NCBI GenBank assembly: GCA_028287505.1
Contig: JAQBPN010000076.1
Span: 145,250-209,249 of the forward strand
Reading direction: 5' to 3'
Source: Fibrobacterota bacterium
GTDB taxonomy: Bacteria > Fibrobacterota > Fibrobacteria > UBA11236
DNA: 64,000 bases
Every line of letters starts with the position of its first letter. The stretch's first letter is position 1. The notes under the pieces are model-generated. The model saw only the letters and a list, made by a program, of their open reading frames with translations. It was not told the origin of the DNA and made no database searches. A program made the position numbers and the translations under genes. Shown here piece by piece: positions 43,600 through 52,388 of the stretch.

Positions 43600-46500
43600 A
43601 TGGCCGAAGGAATCAAGGAAAGCGACGGGACGCTGGAAGGCCTCCGGCTCAGGAATGCGGAGCTGGAAGCCCGCCTCCTGGAAGCGGACGCGCGCGTCAA
43701 GGAATTGGAAGGCCTGAATCAGGCCTTGGAGCAGGAGCTCCGCCCCTTCCATGTGCTGGCGGACAACATTTCCGACCATATCTATTTCAAGGACAAGGAA
43801 GGCCGGTTCTTGTGGGTCAACCGGAACCTGTACAACCTGCGGGGCAAGGGGAGCCGCGAGGAATTGATCGGCAAGAGCACGTTCGATATCCACAACCCCG
43901 AGCGGGCGAAGGAGCGTTTCGACGACGACATGCGGGTGGTCCGCACCGGCGAATACATCCTGAACAAACTCGAAGCCGACCATTACGCGGACGGTTCCCC
44001 CATGTGGGTACTGACCACCAAGATCCCCATGCGCAATCCCCAAGGCGAAATCATCGGCCTTTGCGGCATCTCCAAGGATTTCACCAAGATGGTCCAGGCC
44101 GAGCAGGTGTTGGCCACGGAAGGCGCGCTACGCAACGATTTGCTGGAAAGCATTCCGGACGGCGTCTGGTTCAAGGACAGGGAAAGCCGCTTCACCTGGG
44201 TCAACCGCAGCGTGGTCAATGATTTGGGCAAGGGCAGCCGCGAAGAAATCATCGGCAAGTCGGATTTCGATTTCTTTTCGGCGGATCATGCGGATCAGGC
44301 CCGCAACGACGAACTCCGGATCATGGAGTCGGGCGAGGCGCTCATCAACAAATTGGAAAAGGACAATTACGCGGACGGGAGCCCGCGCTGGGTCTATACC
44401 ACCAAGATCCCGCTCCACGACGTCAACGGCAACATCATCGGCACCTGCGGCGTCACCAAGGACGTCACCGCGCTCAAGAAGGCGGAAGAGGCGATGTCGC
44501 GCGAAAGCGCCCTGCTCAACGATCTGCTCGAGAATACGCCGGACATCGTATACTTCAAGGATCACGATTGCCGTTTTACCTGGGTCAACAAGGCCACCAT
44601 CTCCCTCTTGGGAACCAATTCCAAGCAGGAAATCCTCGGCAAGTCGGATTTCGATTTCTTCTCGCCCGAGCATGCGCAGGCGGCGCGCGAGGACGAACTC
44701 CGCATCATGTCCACGGGCGAGGCCCAAATCGACAAGCTGGAGTTGGACAATTACGCTGACGGCAAGCCGCGCACGGTACTCAGCACCAAAATGCCCCTGC
44801 ACGATACCAAGGGGAACATCATCGGCACTTGCGGCATTTCCCGGGACGTGACGGCCCTGAAGCGCACCGAGGCGGCCCTGGCCCTGGAGAGCAATCTGCT
44901 CAATGCCATGCTCACCAACATCCCGGACGCCATTTATTTCAAGGACGTCCAGAGCCGCTTCGTCCGCGTGAGCAAGGGCATCCATCTGGAAGGCCTCAGG
45001 AACCTGGAAGATGCGATCGGCAAAACCGATTTCGATTTCTTCACCAAGGACCACGCGCAGCAGGCGTTCAACGACGAGCAGGAAATCATCAAGACCGGCA
45101 TTCCCATCGTGGACAAGGTGGAACGGGAAACCTTCACCAACAACCGCCCGGACGCCTGGGTCTCCACCACCAAGGTTCCCGTCTATGACAAGGACGGCAA
45201 CGTTACCGGCCTGGTGGGGATCTCGCGCGACGTCACCGAACGCATGGTGGCCCAGGAAGCCATCCGCAAGGCCAAGGAGGATCTGGAAGTCCGGGTGCAG
45301 GAACGCACCGCGGCCCTGGTCCAGGAAATCAAGGAGCACTTGCGCACGGAGCGCGCCCTGCGCGAGGGCGAGCGCATGCTGCAGGAGGCCAATCAAAGGC
45401 TGGAATCGCGCGTCAGCCAGCTCCACTTCCTGAACTCGGCCGCGCATCGCCTGGCCCATTACAACCATCGCAAAGAGTTGTTGCCCGCCATCCTGGAAAC
45501 CTTCGCGCGCAGCTATCCCGGCATCGAAGCGGCTTTCTGCGAAATGGGTCCGGACGGATACCAATGCATCGCCGCCACCGCCCGGCTGTCGGACCACGGG
45601 CACAAGAAAGCCTGTGAAGCCGCCCTCGCCGCCCATGGCCAGGGCCTGCTCTCGGTACCCGTCATCGTCCCCGACCGCAAATCCGAATCCGGCTTTCCCG
45701 GCATCGAATGGACGGGCATGGACGCGTTCCCGGTCTACGCGGCCGTTCCCTTGCTGGTGGAGGACAAATCCCTGGCCGTGGTGCAATTGTTCGCCCCCGC
45801 CTCCTTCGTCACCTGGTTCGAGCAGGAGAAGGTCATCATCAACACCCTGGCAGCCCAGGCCGCCATCTCGCTTTCCAACGCCAACAATTTCCAGGAACTG
45901 GAAAAGAAGGCCCGCGTCCAGGGCGAACTGGAAGTGGCCCAGGACATCCAACGCCGGTTCACTCCCCAGAACAAACCTTCCATTCCGCGCGTGAATCTCA
46001 AGGGCGTCTACCACCCCGCCTACGAAGTGGGCGGCGATTACCTGGATTATTTCCAGACCGATTCCGGGAACTGGGTCGTCGTCATCGCCGACGTCAGCGG
46101 CAAGGGGATCCCGGCCGCGCTCGTGATGACCATGCTTCGCAGCACATTCCGCGCGGAAGCGCGCTACGAGGCCTCCGCCAAGAAGCTGCTGTGCGCCGTG
46201 AACGATCTGATGATCCTGGATTTGGACGACAAGAGTTTCGTCACCGCCTTGTGCCTGATCATCGACAAGGACGGCAAGTCCATGTCCTACGCCCGCGCCG
46301 GCCATCCGCCCCTGTTGATCCAGCACGGGAACAACGGCAGCAAGCCCGCTTCGGTCAATCCCAAAGGCCTGGCGCTGGGAATAGTCGCCGGCAAGGATTT
46401 CGCGGACCGCCTGGAAGAAGTGATCATCGAGCTTTCGCCCGGCGATCGCTATCTCATCTTCACGGACGGCCTGCTGGAAGCCATGGACTCGGAGCGCAAG

Positions 46501-46659
46501 TTCTACGGCATCAAGCGCCTGCTGGACATCATGTCCGGGGACAAGATTTACGAGCCGGAAAAGGTCCTCAAGACCATCCTGGACGACGTGCGCGTGTTCA
46601 TCCGCAGCGAGCCGTACCACGATGATCTGACCATGTTGGCGATGGAAGTCACCGGCTGA
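43600..46659 (+). CDS. four-PAS, GAF, PP2C (SpoIIE/RsbU-type) phosphatase
   Basis: A 1019-residue cytoplasmic regulator. A coiled coil (10-48) is followed by four PAS domains of about 125 residues each (starting near 50, 175, 300 and 425; repeated YFKDxxSRFxWVN and GKSDFDFFS segments), a coiled coil (545-605), a GAF-like region (610-760) and a PP2C domain (about 790-1015; GGDYLDYF, DVSGKGIPAAL, GHPPLL, FTDGLLEA, HDDLTML). Such proteins dephosphorylate anti-sigma antagonists. No anti-sigma or STAS gene is adjacent. Its 3' end overlaps the convergent gene by 11 bases. Confidence 0.93.
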   Translation: MAEGIKESDGTLEGLRLRNAELEARLLEADARVKELEGLNQALEQELRPFHVLADNISDHIYFKDKEGRFLWVNRNLYNLRGKGSREELIGKSTFDIHNPERAKERFDDDMRVVRTGEYILNKLEADHYADGSPMWVLTTKIPMRNPQGEIIGLCGISKDFTKMVQAEQVLATEGALRNDLLESIPDGVWFKDRESRFTWVNRSVVNDLGKGSREEIIGKSDFDFFSADHADQARNDELRIMESGEALINKLEKDNYADGSPRWVYTTKIPLHDVNGNIIGTCGVTKDVTALKKAEEAMSRESALLNDLLENTPDIVYFKDHDCRFTWVNKATISLLGTNSKQEILGKSDFDFFSPEHAQAAREDELRIMSTGEAQIDKLELDNYADGKPRTVLSTKMPLHDTKGNIIGTCGISRDVTALKRTEAALALESNLLNAMLTNIPDAIYFKDVQSRFVRVSKGIHLEGLRNLEDAIGKTDFDFFTKDHAQQAFNDEQEIIKTGIPIVDKVERETFTNNRPDAWVSTTKVPVYDKDGNVTGLVGISRDVTERMVAQEAIRKAKEDLEVRVQERTAALVQEIKEHLRTERALREGERMLQEANQRLESRVSQLHFLNSAAHRLAHYNHRKELLPAILETFARSYPGIEAAFCEMGPDGYQCIAATARLSDHGHKKACEAALAAHGQGLLSVPVIVPDRKSESGFPGIEWTGMDAFPVYAAVPLLVEDKSLAVVQLFAPASFVTWFEQEKVIINTLAAQAAISLSNANNFQELEKKARVQGELEVAQDIQRRFTPQNKPSIPRVNLKGVYHPAYEVGGDYLDYFQTDSGNWVVVIADVSGKGIPAALVMTMLRSTFRAEARYEASAKKLLCAVNDLMILDLDDKSFVTALCLIIDKDGKSMSYARAGHPPLLIQHGNNGSKPASVNPKGLALGIVAGKDFADRLEEVIIELSPGDRYLIFTDGLLEAMDSERKFYGIKRLLDIMSGDKIYEPEKVLKTILDDVRVFIRSEPYHDDLTMLAMEVTG

Positions 46660-47419
46660 AACCGGGGCGGGAAATCCCCTGAAGAAACCTTTCCCGGTTT
46701 TCCCGGGCCCGCATATTCCTGCCCAGTAAATCGAATCGTTCCGCTTTTCCGGATCCATTCGCGCCCACCGTAAGGGGACGGCGGATATCCGTGGGCAGAT
46801 GCCCCAATGATTCCAAAGCGACCGGCATACCGTTGAATCGGGCCAAGGTAATGCTGAGGCTCAAATCATGTTCGTTCGAGTGCCCGCCCGCTTCCGTCCG
46901 GTAAAGGCCCACGCCGGAGAGGTACGAACTTACCGTGCCGCATTTTTCCAACACCAGGGAATCTCCGGAAAAAAGGACCCCCGCCCGTTCCTTGTCCGGG
47001 CAATCCAACGGGGCCTGGTCGAACAGGCGTCCGAATCCCTCCTGGTGAATGGACGGGTGGAAATAGGACGCATTCAAGGAATGCGCGGTGTCGTCGCTCT
47101 CATACCGGTTCCAGCCGGTATCGGTTTGGGATTGCTGGTAAAGGGTGATCTCATGGGTCACGTCGCGCCATTCAGCGGTGTATATGATAGTGTCATGCGT
47201 GTAGGAGATGGACTTGATCTCGATCTCCCGCGTCGTGCTGTCCTTGAGCCGCGTTTTGGGCCAGAAGAAAAAGCCGTCATCTTGGACATAGACTATCCGG
47301 TAGGACCACTTGGTGCCCACCTTGAAGGGCGACTCCGGAGGGCTGCCGGCAAAACAGAGTCCCCCCGCCCCCAATAGAATAAGCCATGCATGTATTGCAA
47401 ACAGAGTTCGGAAGGACAT
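46649..47419 (-). CDS. exported protein of unknown function
   Basis: A 256-residue protein with a signal peptide to about residue 24 (LFAIHAWLILLGAGGLCFA). The mature part starts SPPESPFKVGTKWSYRIVYV, a beginning common in small secreted beta-rich proteins, and contains DTIIYTAEWRDVTHEI. Two Cys (LDCPDKER and LEKCGT) may pair. AGGAGG lies seven bases before the ATG. The gene converges on the PAS/PP2C gene with an 11-base overlap. Confidence 0.75.
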   Translation of the reverse strand: MSFRTLFAIHAWLILLGAGGLCFAGSPPESPFKVGTKWSYRIVYVQDDGFFFWPKTRLKDSTTREIEIKSISYTHDTIIYTAEWRDVTHEITLYQQSQTDTGWNRYESDDTAHSLNASYFHPSIHQEGFGRLFDQAPLDCPDKERAGVLFSGDSLVLEKCGTVSSYLSGVGLYRTEAGGHSNEHDLSLSITLARFNGMPVALESLGHLPTDIRRPLTVGANGSGKAERFDLLGRNMRARENRERFLQGISRPGFSR

Positions 47420-47601
47420 CGCCTAACCTCCTGAAAAAGGGAATCGGTGTGCTGCGCGCGATCAAGAAATGACCGGAGGCGTGGATTTTGATCGGAAATC
47501 CGCGCCCATTTCCGGGGAAAATCAGGATATCCCATTCCTGGAAAAATAAAGCAAATGACATGCCCAAACGAACGCCATCCTGGGATGGGTTTGGAAAGGT
47601 A

Positions 47602-48789
47602 TCAGCGGGCCGTCAGCGCCGAATCCAGAGCTTCCAGAAACCGCACGTTCTGCTCCGGCTTCCCGATCGTCACGCGGTTCCAATAGTCCAGGCCGAAGCT
47701 CCGCAACGCGCGGATGATCATCCCCTGCTTGAGCAGGTCTTCGCACAGATCCACCGCGGGCCGCGAGGTGCGGAAACAGATGAAGTTGGCCTGGGTGGGG
47801 ACATATTCCAGCCCGCGCTTTTCCAGCTCCGACTCCAGAAAGGTCCGGCCCTCCAGATTGTTGGCGATGGACCGGGCGCGGAAACCCTTATCTCCCAGGG
47901 CCGCCAGGGCCGCGGCCTGCACCAGCAGGTTCACGTTGAACGGCGTCTTGACGCGCGCGGTTTCCCGGATGAGCAGGGCATGGGCGAAACAATATCCCAG
48001 GCGCAATCCCGCCATGCCGAAAATCTTGCTGAAGGTGCGGCTGATGATGAGGTTGGGAAACGCATCCAGCAGTTCCCTGGACCGGGGGAAGTCCGCCGCG
48101 TCCGCATACTCGCAATAAGCTTCGTCCACCACCACCAGGGTCCGCCTGGGGACGGCTTGCAGCAGGTCCAGCAACTCCGCGTGGGTGAAATAGGATCCGG
48201 TGGGGTTGTTCGGGTTGCATAGGAACAACAGCTTGGGTTTGAGCGCGAGCTTCTTCTTGAAGCCCGCCAGGTGGTAGCGGTTCTTCTTCAGCGGAACCTT
48301 GACGATTTTTCCGTCCATGACGCGTCCGGCGAATTCATATTCGGAAAAGGTGTTTTCCGAGACCAGCACCGTTTCCCCCGGATTGAGGAATGCGGCCGCG
48401 ATCAACAGCAGGACTTCGTCGGAACCGTTTCCCACCAGGACCTGATCCGGGGAAAGACCGTGGGCTTCCGCCAGGGCCGCGCGCAGATCCCGACTGGCTC
48501 CGTCCGGATAAAGGCTTACGCGGGGCAGGGCGGCCCGCAGGGCTTCCAGCACTTTCGGGCTGGCGCCCAGGGGGTTTTCATTGGAACCCAGCTTGGTGAT
48601 GACGGAGGGATTGTATTTGGAGCGCACCTCTTCGATGGACTTGCCCGGTATGTACGGCTTCAAGGCCTGGATGGACTTGCGCGCGATCTTCAGGATGGAA
48701 GCATCGTCCCAATCCGGAGCGCCTTTGGGCGACCCCTTCAGAGGTTTTTTTTTCGCGGCGGATTTCTGCTTTTTCCTGGAAGTCGGCAT
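47602..48789 (-). CDS. hisC: histidinol-phosphate aminotransferase
   Basis: A 395-residue PLP enzyme (class II aminotransferase) of histidine synthesis. KLGSNENPLGASPKV, YPDGASRDLR, VGNGSDEVL, NPNNPTGSYF, VDEAYCEY and SRTFSKIFGMAGLRLGY with the PLP Lys are present. The N-terminus adds a Lys-rich stretch (SRKKQKSAAKKKP). ATG 48789 was chosen; an in-frame ATG at 48852 is possible. No other his gene is in the window. Confidence 0.92.
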   Translation of the reverse strand: MPTSRKKQKSAAKKKPLKGSPKGAPDWDDASILKIARKSIQALKPYIPGKSIEEVRSKYNPSVITKLGSNENPLGASPKVLEALRAALPRVSLYPDGASRDLRAALAEAHGLSPDQVLVGNGSDEVLLLIAAAFLNPGETVLVSENTFSEYEFAGRVMDGKIVKVPLKKNRYHLAGFKKKLALKPKLLFLCNPNNPTGSYFTHAELLDLLQAVPRRTLVVVDEAYCEYADAADFPRSRELLDAFPNLIISRTFSKIFGMAGLRLGYCFAHALLIRETARVKTPFNVNLLVQAAALAALGDKGFRARSIANNLEGRTFLESELEKRGLEYVPTQANFICFRTSRPAVDLCEDLLKQGMIIRALRSFGLDYWNRVTIGKPEQNVRFLEALDSALTAR

Positions 48790-48904
48790 ATTCAATCGGG
48801 CCCTGGTTTCGGGGGGTGGGACCCCTGAGTGGTCTGAAGGCAAAATAGTCATTCAGGGCCGGGCTTTAAAATGCCGCGCCCGGAGCAGGCTTGCGCCATA
48901 ATCC

Positions 48905-48933
48905 ATTATAACCGACAGGGAAAGGGGAAGCAA
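48905..48933 (-). promoter_or_regulatory. candidate hisC promoter
   Basis: On the minus strand TTGCTT (48933-48928), a 17-base spacer and a perfect TATAAT (48910-48905). The implied leader is about 110 bases to ATG 48789. Confidence 0.5.
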
Positions 48934-49041
48934 GGGACCCGCGATTTCCGGGGATGGCCGCACAGGGGCGCCCGGAAAATCCTATACTTTCCAGCAGACC
49001 CACGATTGGGCGGGATGGGCCGGAAAAAAGGCGGAGCGAGA

Positions 49042-49752
49042 ATGAACCGTAACATAAAAGTTACCATAGCGGCCATGGCCGCCGTCCTGCAATCCGTCTT
49101 CGCCTTCAACCCCATCCACGAAAGCTCCTACAACCTGGAGCCCCGCGGGATGTTCCCGTCCGGCGTCAACCTCTCCGTGGCCGGCATCATCGATTCCCGC
49201 TCCACGGACGTCTGGGCCGTTCCCGTGTCCATCGCCGTCAAGGCATCGCGCCAAGTGGAGCTGGGCGCCGGCCTCAAGACCGATTGGGGCGAGGTGGACG
49301 ACCACATTCCGTATCTGGTGTTCGGGGTGAAATTCCTGACCCGGAGCCAGACCACTTTCCAGGCCGACCTGCTGGTTCCGGCCCATGTCAGCAATGGCAA
49401 GGGATTCTCCCTGGCTTCCCATCATCGCTTCGGCTACGGAAGCATCTTCTCCACCCGCTTCGCGGCCAGGGTGGGTTTCATGGAAGCTTTGGTCGATGAC
49501 GACGCTCTGCTGGCCTTTGAAACGGCCTTCTATCCCACCTTGGCCTTGGGGCGCTCCCTCTCCCTGGAATTGGGCCTCATCGGATCCAGCCAGACCAAGG
49601 ATTTCGAAGGCCACCTGGCCATGGATCTCCAGCCGGGCCTGAGCGTCGCCTTCGCCCGGGCGTCCAACCTGCAGGTTTCCGTGGCGGTGGGACTCGCAGG
49701 GGATCGCAAGGAAGAGATGAAAACCAAGGTGCTTCTCAACCACGGTTTCTGA
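49042..49752 (+). CDS. small outer-membrane beta-barrel protein
   Basis: A 236-residue exported protein. Signal peptide to about residue 22 (VTIAAMAAVLQSVFAF), then alternating strands (WAVPVSIAVKASRQVELGAGL, TTFQADLLVPAHVSN, STRFAARVGFMEALVD) and a C-terminal Phe (LLNHGF). GCGGAGCGAGA precedes ATG 49042. No named family recognised. It faces away from hisC and shares its upstream region. Confidence 0.75.
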   Translation: MNRNIKVTIAAMAAVLQSVFAFNPIHESSYNLEPRGMFPSGVNLSVAGIIDSRSTDVWAVPVSIAVKASRQVELGAGLKTDWGEVDDHIPYLVFGVKFLTRSQTTFQADLLVPAHVSNGKGFSLASHHRFGYGSIFSTRFAARVGFMEALVDDDALLAFETAFYPTLALGRSLSLELGLIGSSQTKDFEGHLAMDLQPGLSVAFARASNLQVSVAVGLAGDRKEEMKTKVLLNHGF

Positions 49753-49759
49753 TCGGGCT

Positions 49760-50416
49760 TCACTCCCAGTTCGGCAGGATCGCCGCGGCCTTCTTGGCCG
49801 CATCCAGCACCAGCCCCAGCTTTTCCTGCAAGTCCCCGTCCTGTTTCCGCTCTTCCAGGATCAGGCTCACGTAGCTGGTGATTCCGGCCAAGGCGTTGTT
49901 CAGGCGATGCACGGTATCCGCGCCCAAGGCGGGCGGGTGGCCGTCCGAGGCGTCGGGCGGGGCCTCGCGCACGCGCACCACTTCCTCCAGACCGTCGGCG
50001 GAAGGGACCCGCTCGAAGCGCAGGGCTTTCAGGGTGTAGGCGGAAAGCAGGGCGGCGTGGTAGACCAGCCAGGCCTTTTCCATGAAGACGTTCAGGGTTT
50101 TGCGCTGGATGGCCAGTTCATTGTCCACGAAGGGAAGCTTGAACGGTCCCAGCGGCGCGGCCTCGATCTCGAAGGAGTAGCCGATGCCGCGGATGAATTC
50201 GAGCAGGTCCGAGGAGAGACAGCCTTGGGCCTTGAGATGCAGGCCTTCCAGGTATCCGCTGTCCGAAAGGATCGCGGCCAGGCGCATGGGCAATCCCGCG
50301 GGTCCGGGGGGGCCGGCCTCGGCGGAATCCCGGTCCATGGAGGTGTAGAGCCCCTCCAGATACCCCAGCAATTGCGTCAGGTACCTTTGGGATTTTTCGA
50401 AGGAATCGTTTTGCAT
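49760..50416 (-). CDS. orphan histidine-kinase H-box (DHp-like) protein
   Basis: A 218-residue soluble protein. Most of it is unrecognised and helical (KSQRYLTQLLGYLEGLY near the start). The last 50 residues, VHRLNNALAGITSYVSLILEE and KLGLVLDAAKKAAAIL, look like a histidine-kinase DHp H-box (compare HDFNNLL), but no ATPase domain follows. It may be a phosphotransfer or dimerisation partner. ATG 50416 (MQNDSF) has GGGG ten bases upstream; ATG 50431 is the alternative. It converges on the barrel gene. Confidence 0.6.
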   Translation of the reverse strand: MQNDSFEKSQRYLTQLLGYLEGLYTSMDRDSAEAGPPGPAGLPMRLAAILSDSGYLEGLHLKAQGCLSSDLLEFIRGIGYSFEIEAAPLGPFKLPFVDNELAIQRKTLNVFMEKAWLVYHAALLSAYTLKALRFERVPSADGLEEVVRVREAPPDASDGHPPALGADTVHRLNNALAGITSYVSLILEERKQDGDLQEKLGLVLDAAKKAAAILPNWE

Positions 50417-50545
50417 CAATCCATGCCCCATCCCGAAACTTTAACCAAAAGTAAAAAGGCGAAGGGCCTTCCCGGGCCATCCCTTCCTTGCTAACATTAA
50501 AGTAGCCTTCCGGGCTGCCCCAGCCGGGCCTCCCGGGCTTCAGCC

Positions 50546-51172
50546 ATGGAAACGGACAACCCGATCATCCGCATTACGGAGATTTTCCACTCGATCCAGG
50601 GTGAGGGTTTCCACGCGGGCACTTCCGCCGTTTTCATCCGGGGGACGGGATGCAACCTGGCCTGCGACTTCTGCGATACGGATTTCTCCCCCCGGGAAAA
50701 GCTGAGTCCCCAGGCCGTTCTGGAGCGGATCGCCCCCTTTCCCTGCCGTTTCGTGGTATTGACCGGAGGCGAACCCACCATCCAGGCCCGGGGCTTCCGG
50801 GCCCTGGTGGATCTGCTGCATGCCAATGGCTATTACGTGACGATGGAAACCAACGGGAGTTCCGCCGATACCCTGGGGGTGGATTGGGTGACCGTCAGTC
50901 CCAAGCTGTCCCAGAACGGGAAGTGGGTGCTGAAGCACGCGGATGAGCTCAAGCTCGTCTATGAATCCCAGGATCTGGAATTCTATGAACGGGGATCCGG
51001 ATTCCGGCATTATTTCCTGCAGCCCAAGGAAATCCGCACCGCCCCATGGGGCGGGGGAGAGCGGGACGTTCCCGGGACCCGGGCGGAGTGGGAGAAAACC
51101 GCCCAGGCGGTGCTTGCCAATCCAAGGTGGAAACTTTCCATCCAACTGCACAAGGAATTGGGGCTGAGATGA
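50546..51172 (+). CDS. queE: 7-carboxy-7-deazaguanine synthase
   Basis: A 208-residue radical SAM enzyme of queuosine synthesis, converting carboxytetrahydropterin to 7-carboxy-7-deazaguanine. ITEIFHSIQGEGFHAGT, FIRGTGCNLACDFCDTDF with the CxxxCxxC cluster site, LTGGEPTIQ, METNGS and VSPKL are typical. Its stop overlaps the queC start (ATGA). Confidence 0.95.
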   Translation: METDNPIIRITEIFHSIQGEGFHAGTSAVFIRGTGCNLACDFCDTDFSPREKLSPQAVLERIAPFPCRFVVLTGGEPTIQARGFRALVDLLHANGYYVTMETNGSSADTLGVDWVTVSPKLSQNGKWVLKHADELKLVYESQDLEFYERGSGFRHYFLQPKEIRTAPWGGGERDVPGTRAEWEKTAQAVLANPRWKLSIQLHKELGLR

Positions 51173-51927
51173 ACGCCGATCCGACGGGAGTTCCGTCCGC
51201 GCCGGCCGGGGCATCCATGCGGGACCGCGCATGCCTGGTGGTGTTTTCCGGCGGACAGGATTCCACCACCTGCCTGCATTGGGCCTTGCGCGCTTTCAAA
51301 ACCGTGGAAGCGGTCTTTTTCGACTACGGACAACGGCATGCCGCGGAGATTGAAGCGGCCGCGACCATCGCCGCGCGGCTCTCGGTTCCCCTCAAGGTAT
51401 TCCGCCTGGATTTCTTCCGGGAGCTGGGCGGCAATGCCCTGCTCGACCCGACCATGGCCATCGAACCTCTCTCCGACGGCGGCGGCCTGCCCAACACTTT
51501 CGTTCCCGGCCGAAATCTCATCCTCCTCACCTACGCCGCCAGTTACGCGTTCACCCGCGGCATCCGCGATCTGGTTACCGGCGTATGTCAGACCGATTAC
51601 AGCGGCTATCCCGATTGCCGGGACGCCACCATCAAGAGCCTGGAACGGGCGCTGGGACAGGGTTTGGGCTGGACCGACTCGGGGACGCGGCCCGCGCGCG
51701 ACGGGGCATTCTCCATCCATACCCCGCTGATGTTCAAGACCAAGGCCGAGTCCGTGCATTGGGCCGCGGAGTTGGGGGCCATGGATTCACTGGCTTTCAG
51801 CCATACCTGTTATGAAGGGGCGTTTCCGCCCTGCGGCAAATGCCCCGCCTGCCTGCTGCGGCGAAAAGGCTTCCAGGAAGCCGGAGTGGAAGATCCGCTG
51901 GAAATCCGCGCGCGTCAGAGTCGGTAA
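51169..51927 (+). CDS. queC: 7-cyano-7-deazaguanine synthase
   Basis: A 252-residue ATP-dependent enzyme making preQ0. PP-loop VVFSGGQDSTTCL (residues 24-36), FDYGQRHAAEI, FVPGRNLILLTYAA, TDYSGYPDCRDATI, and the zinc Cys set in HTCYEGAFPPCGKCPACLLR. queD and queF are not in the window. The coupling with queE fits a queuosine unit. Confidence 0.95.
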   Translation: MNADPTGVPSAPAGASMRDRACLVVFSGGQDSTTCLHWALRAFKTVEAVFFDYGQRHAAEIEAAATIAARLSVPLKVFRLDFFRELGGNALLDPTMAIEPLSDGGGLPNTFVPGRNLILLTYAASYAFTRGIRDLVTGVCQTDYSGYPDCRDATIKSLERALGQGLGWTDSGTRPARDGAFSIHTPLMFKTKAESVHWAAELGAMDSLAFSHTCYEGAFPPCGKCPACLLRRKGFQEAGVEDPLEIRARQSR

Positions 51928-52199
51928 CGGTTCGCGTAATCGAAAATCTCTTTCCAAACCGCTTCCGAACCCTGGGTGAGTTTTTCACCGTTGAGATTCA
52001 GGGTGATGGGGCTTCCGCCCTTGTTCAGTCCGATGAGAATGTATTCCGCGCCGCCCCTGGGCTTGATCTTGACCTGCATCTCATCGGATGAAGCCAAGTA
52101 CTCCCACCCCAGAGCGCTTTTCAGCTTCAGGAGAAAGCTGTTGACGGCCCATTCGTTCGGGAATTGGATGGTGGTTTTGGGTCGATACAAAGAGCTCAT
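51915..52199 (-). CDS. small protein of unknown function
   Basis: A 94-residue soluble protein (TIQFPNEWAVNSFLLKLKSALG near the start, FDYANRYRL at the end). GAGGAGG precedes the ATG at 52199, so it is probably expressed. No family recognised. Its 3' end overlaps queC by 13 bases on the opposite strand. Confidence 0.65.
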   Translation of the reverse strand: MSSLYRPKTTIQFPNEWAVNSFLLKLKSALGWEYLASSDEMQVKIKPRGGAEYILIGLNKGGSPITLNLNGEKLTQGSEAVWKEIFDYANRYRL

Positions 52200-52388
52200 A
52201 CGTCCTCCTCGACATTCGGGTTCCCGGCTTTCCCCCGCGCATGTCGGCGCGCGGGTATGCCGGCTCGGACAAAAACTAACAATCGCAAAGCCGTTCGATA
52301 GTGATGGCGCGCACGCAGAAACATCCCCGCAAACTGGAATTCGACCTTAAGAAAAGGTATCCTTGTTGGGACTATTTCCGGAGCGGAT

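Noticed and set aside
44128..46758. Long minus-strand frame opposite the PAS/PP2C gene
   Set aside because: Repeats only mirror the four PAS units; no independent signal.
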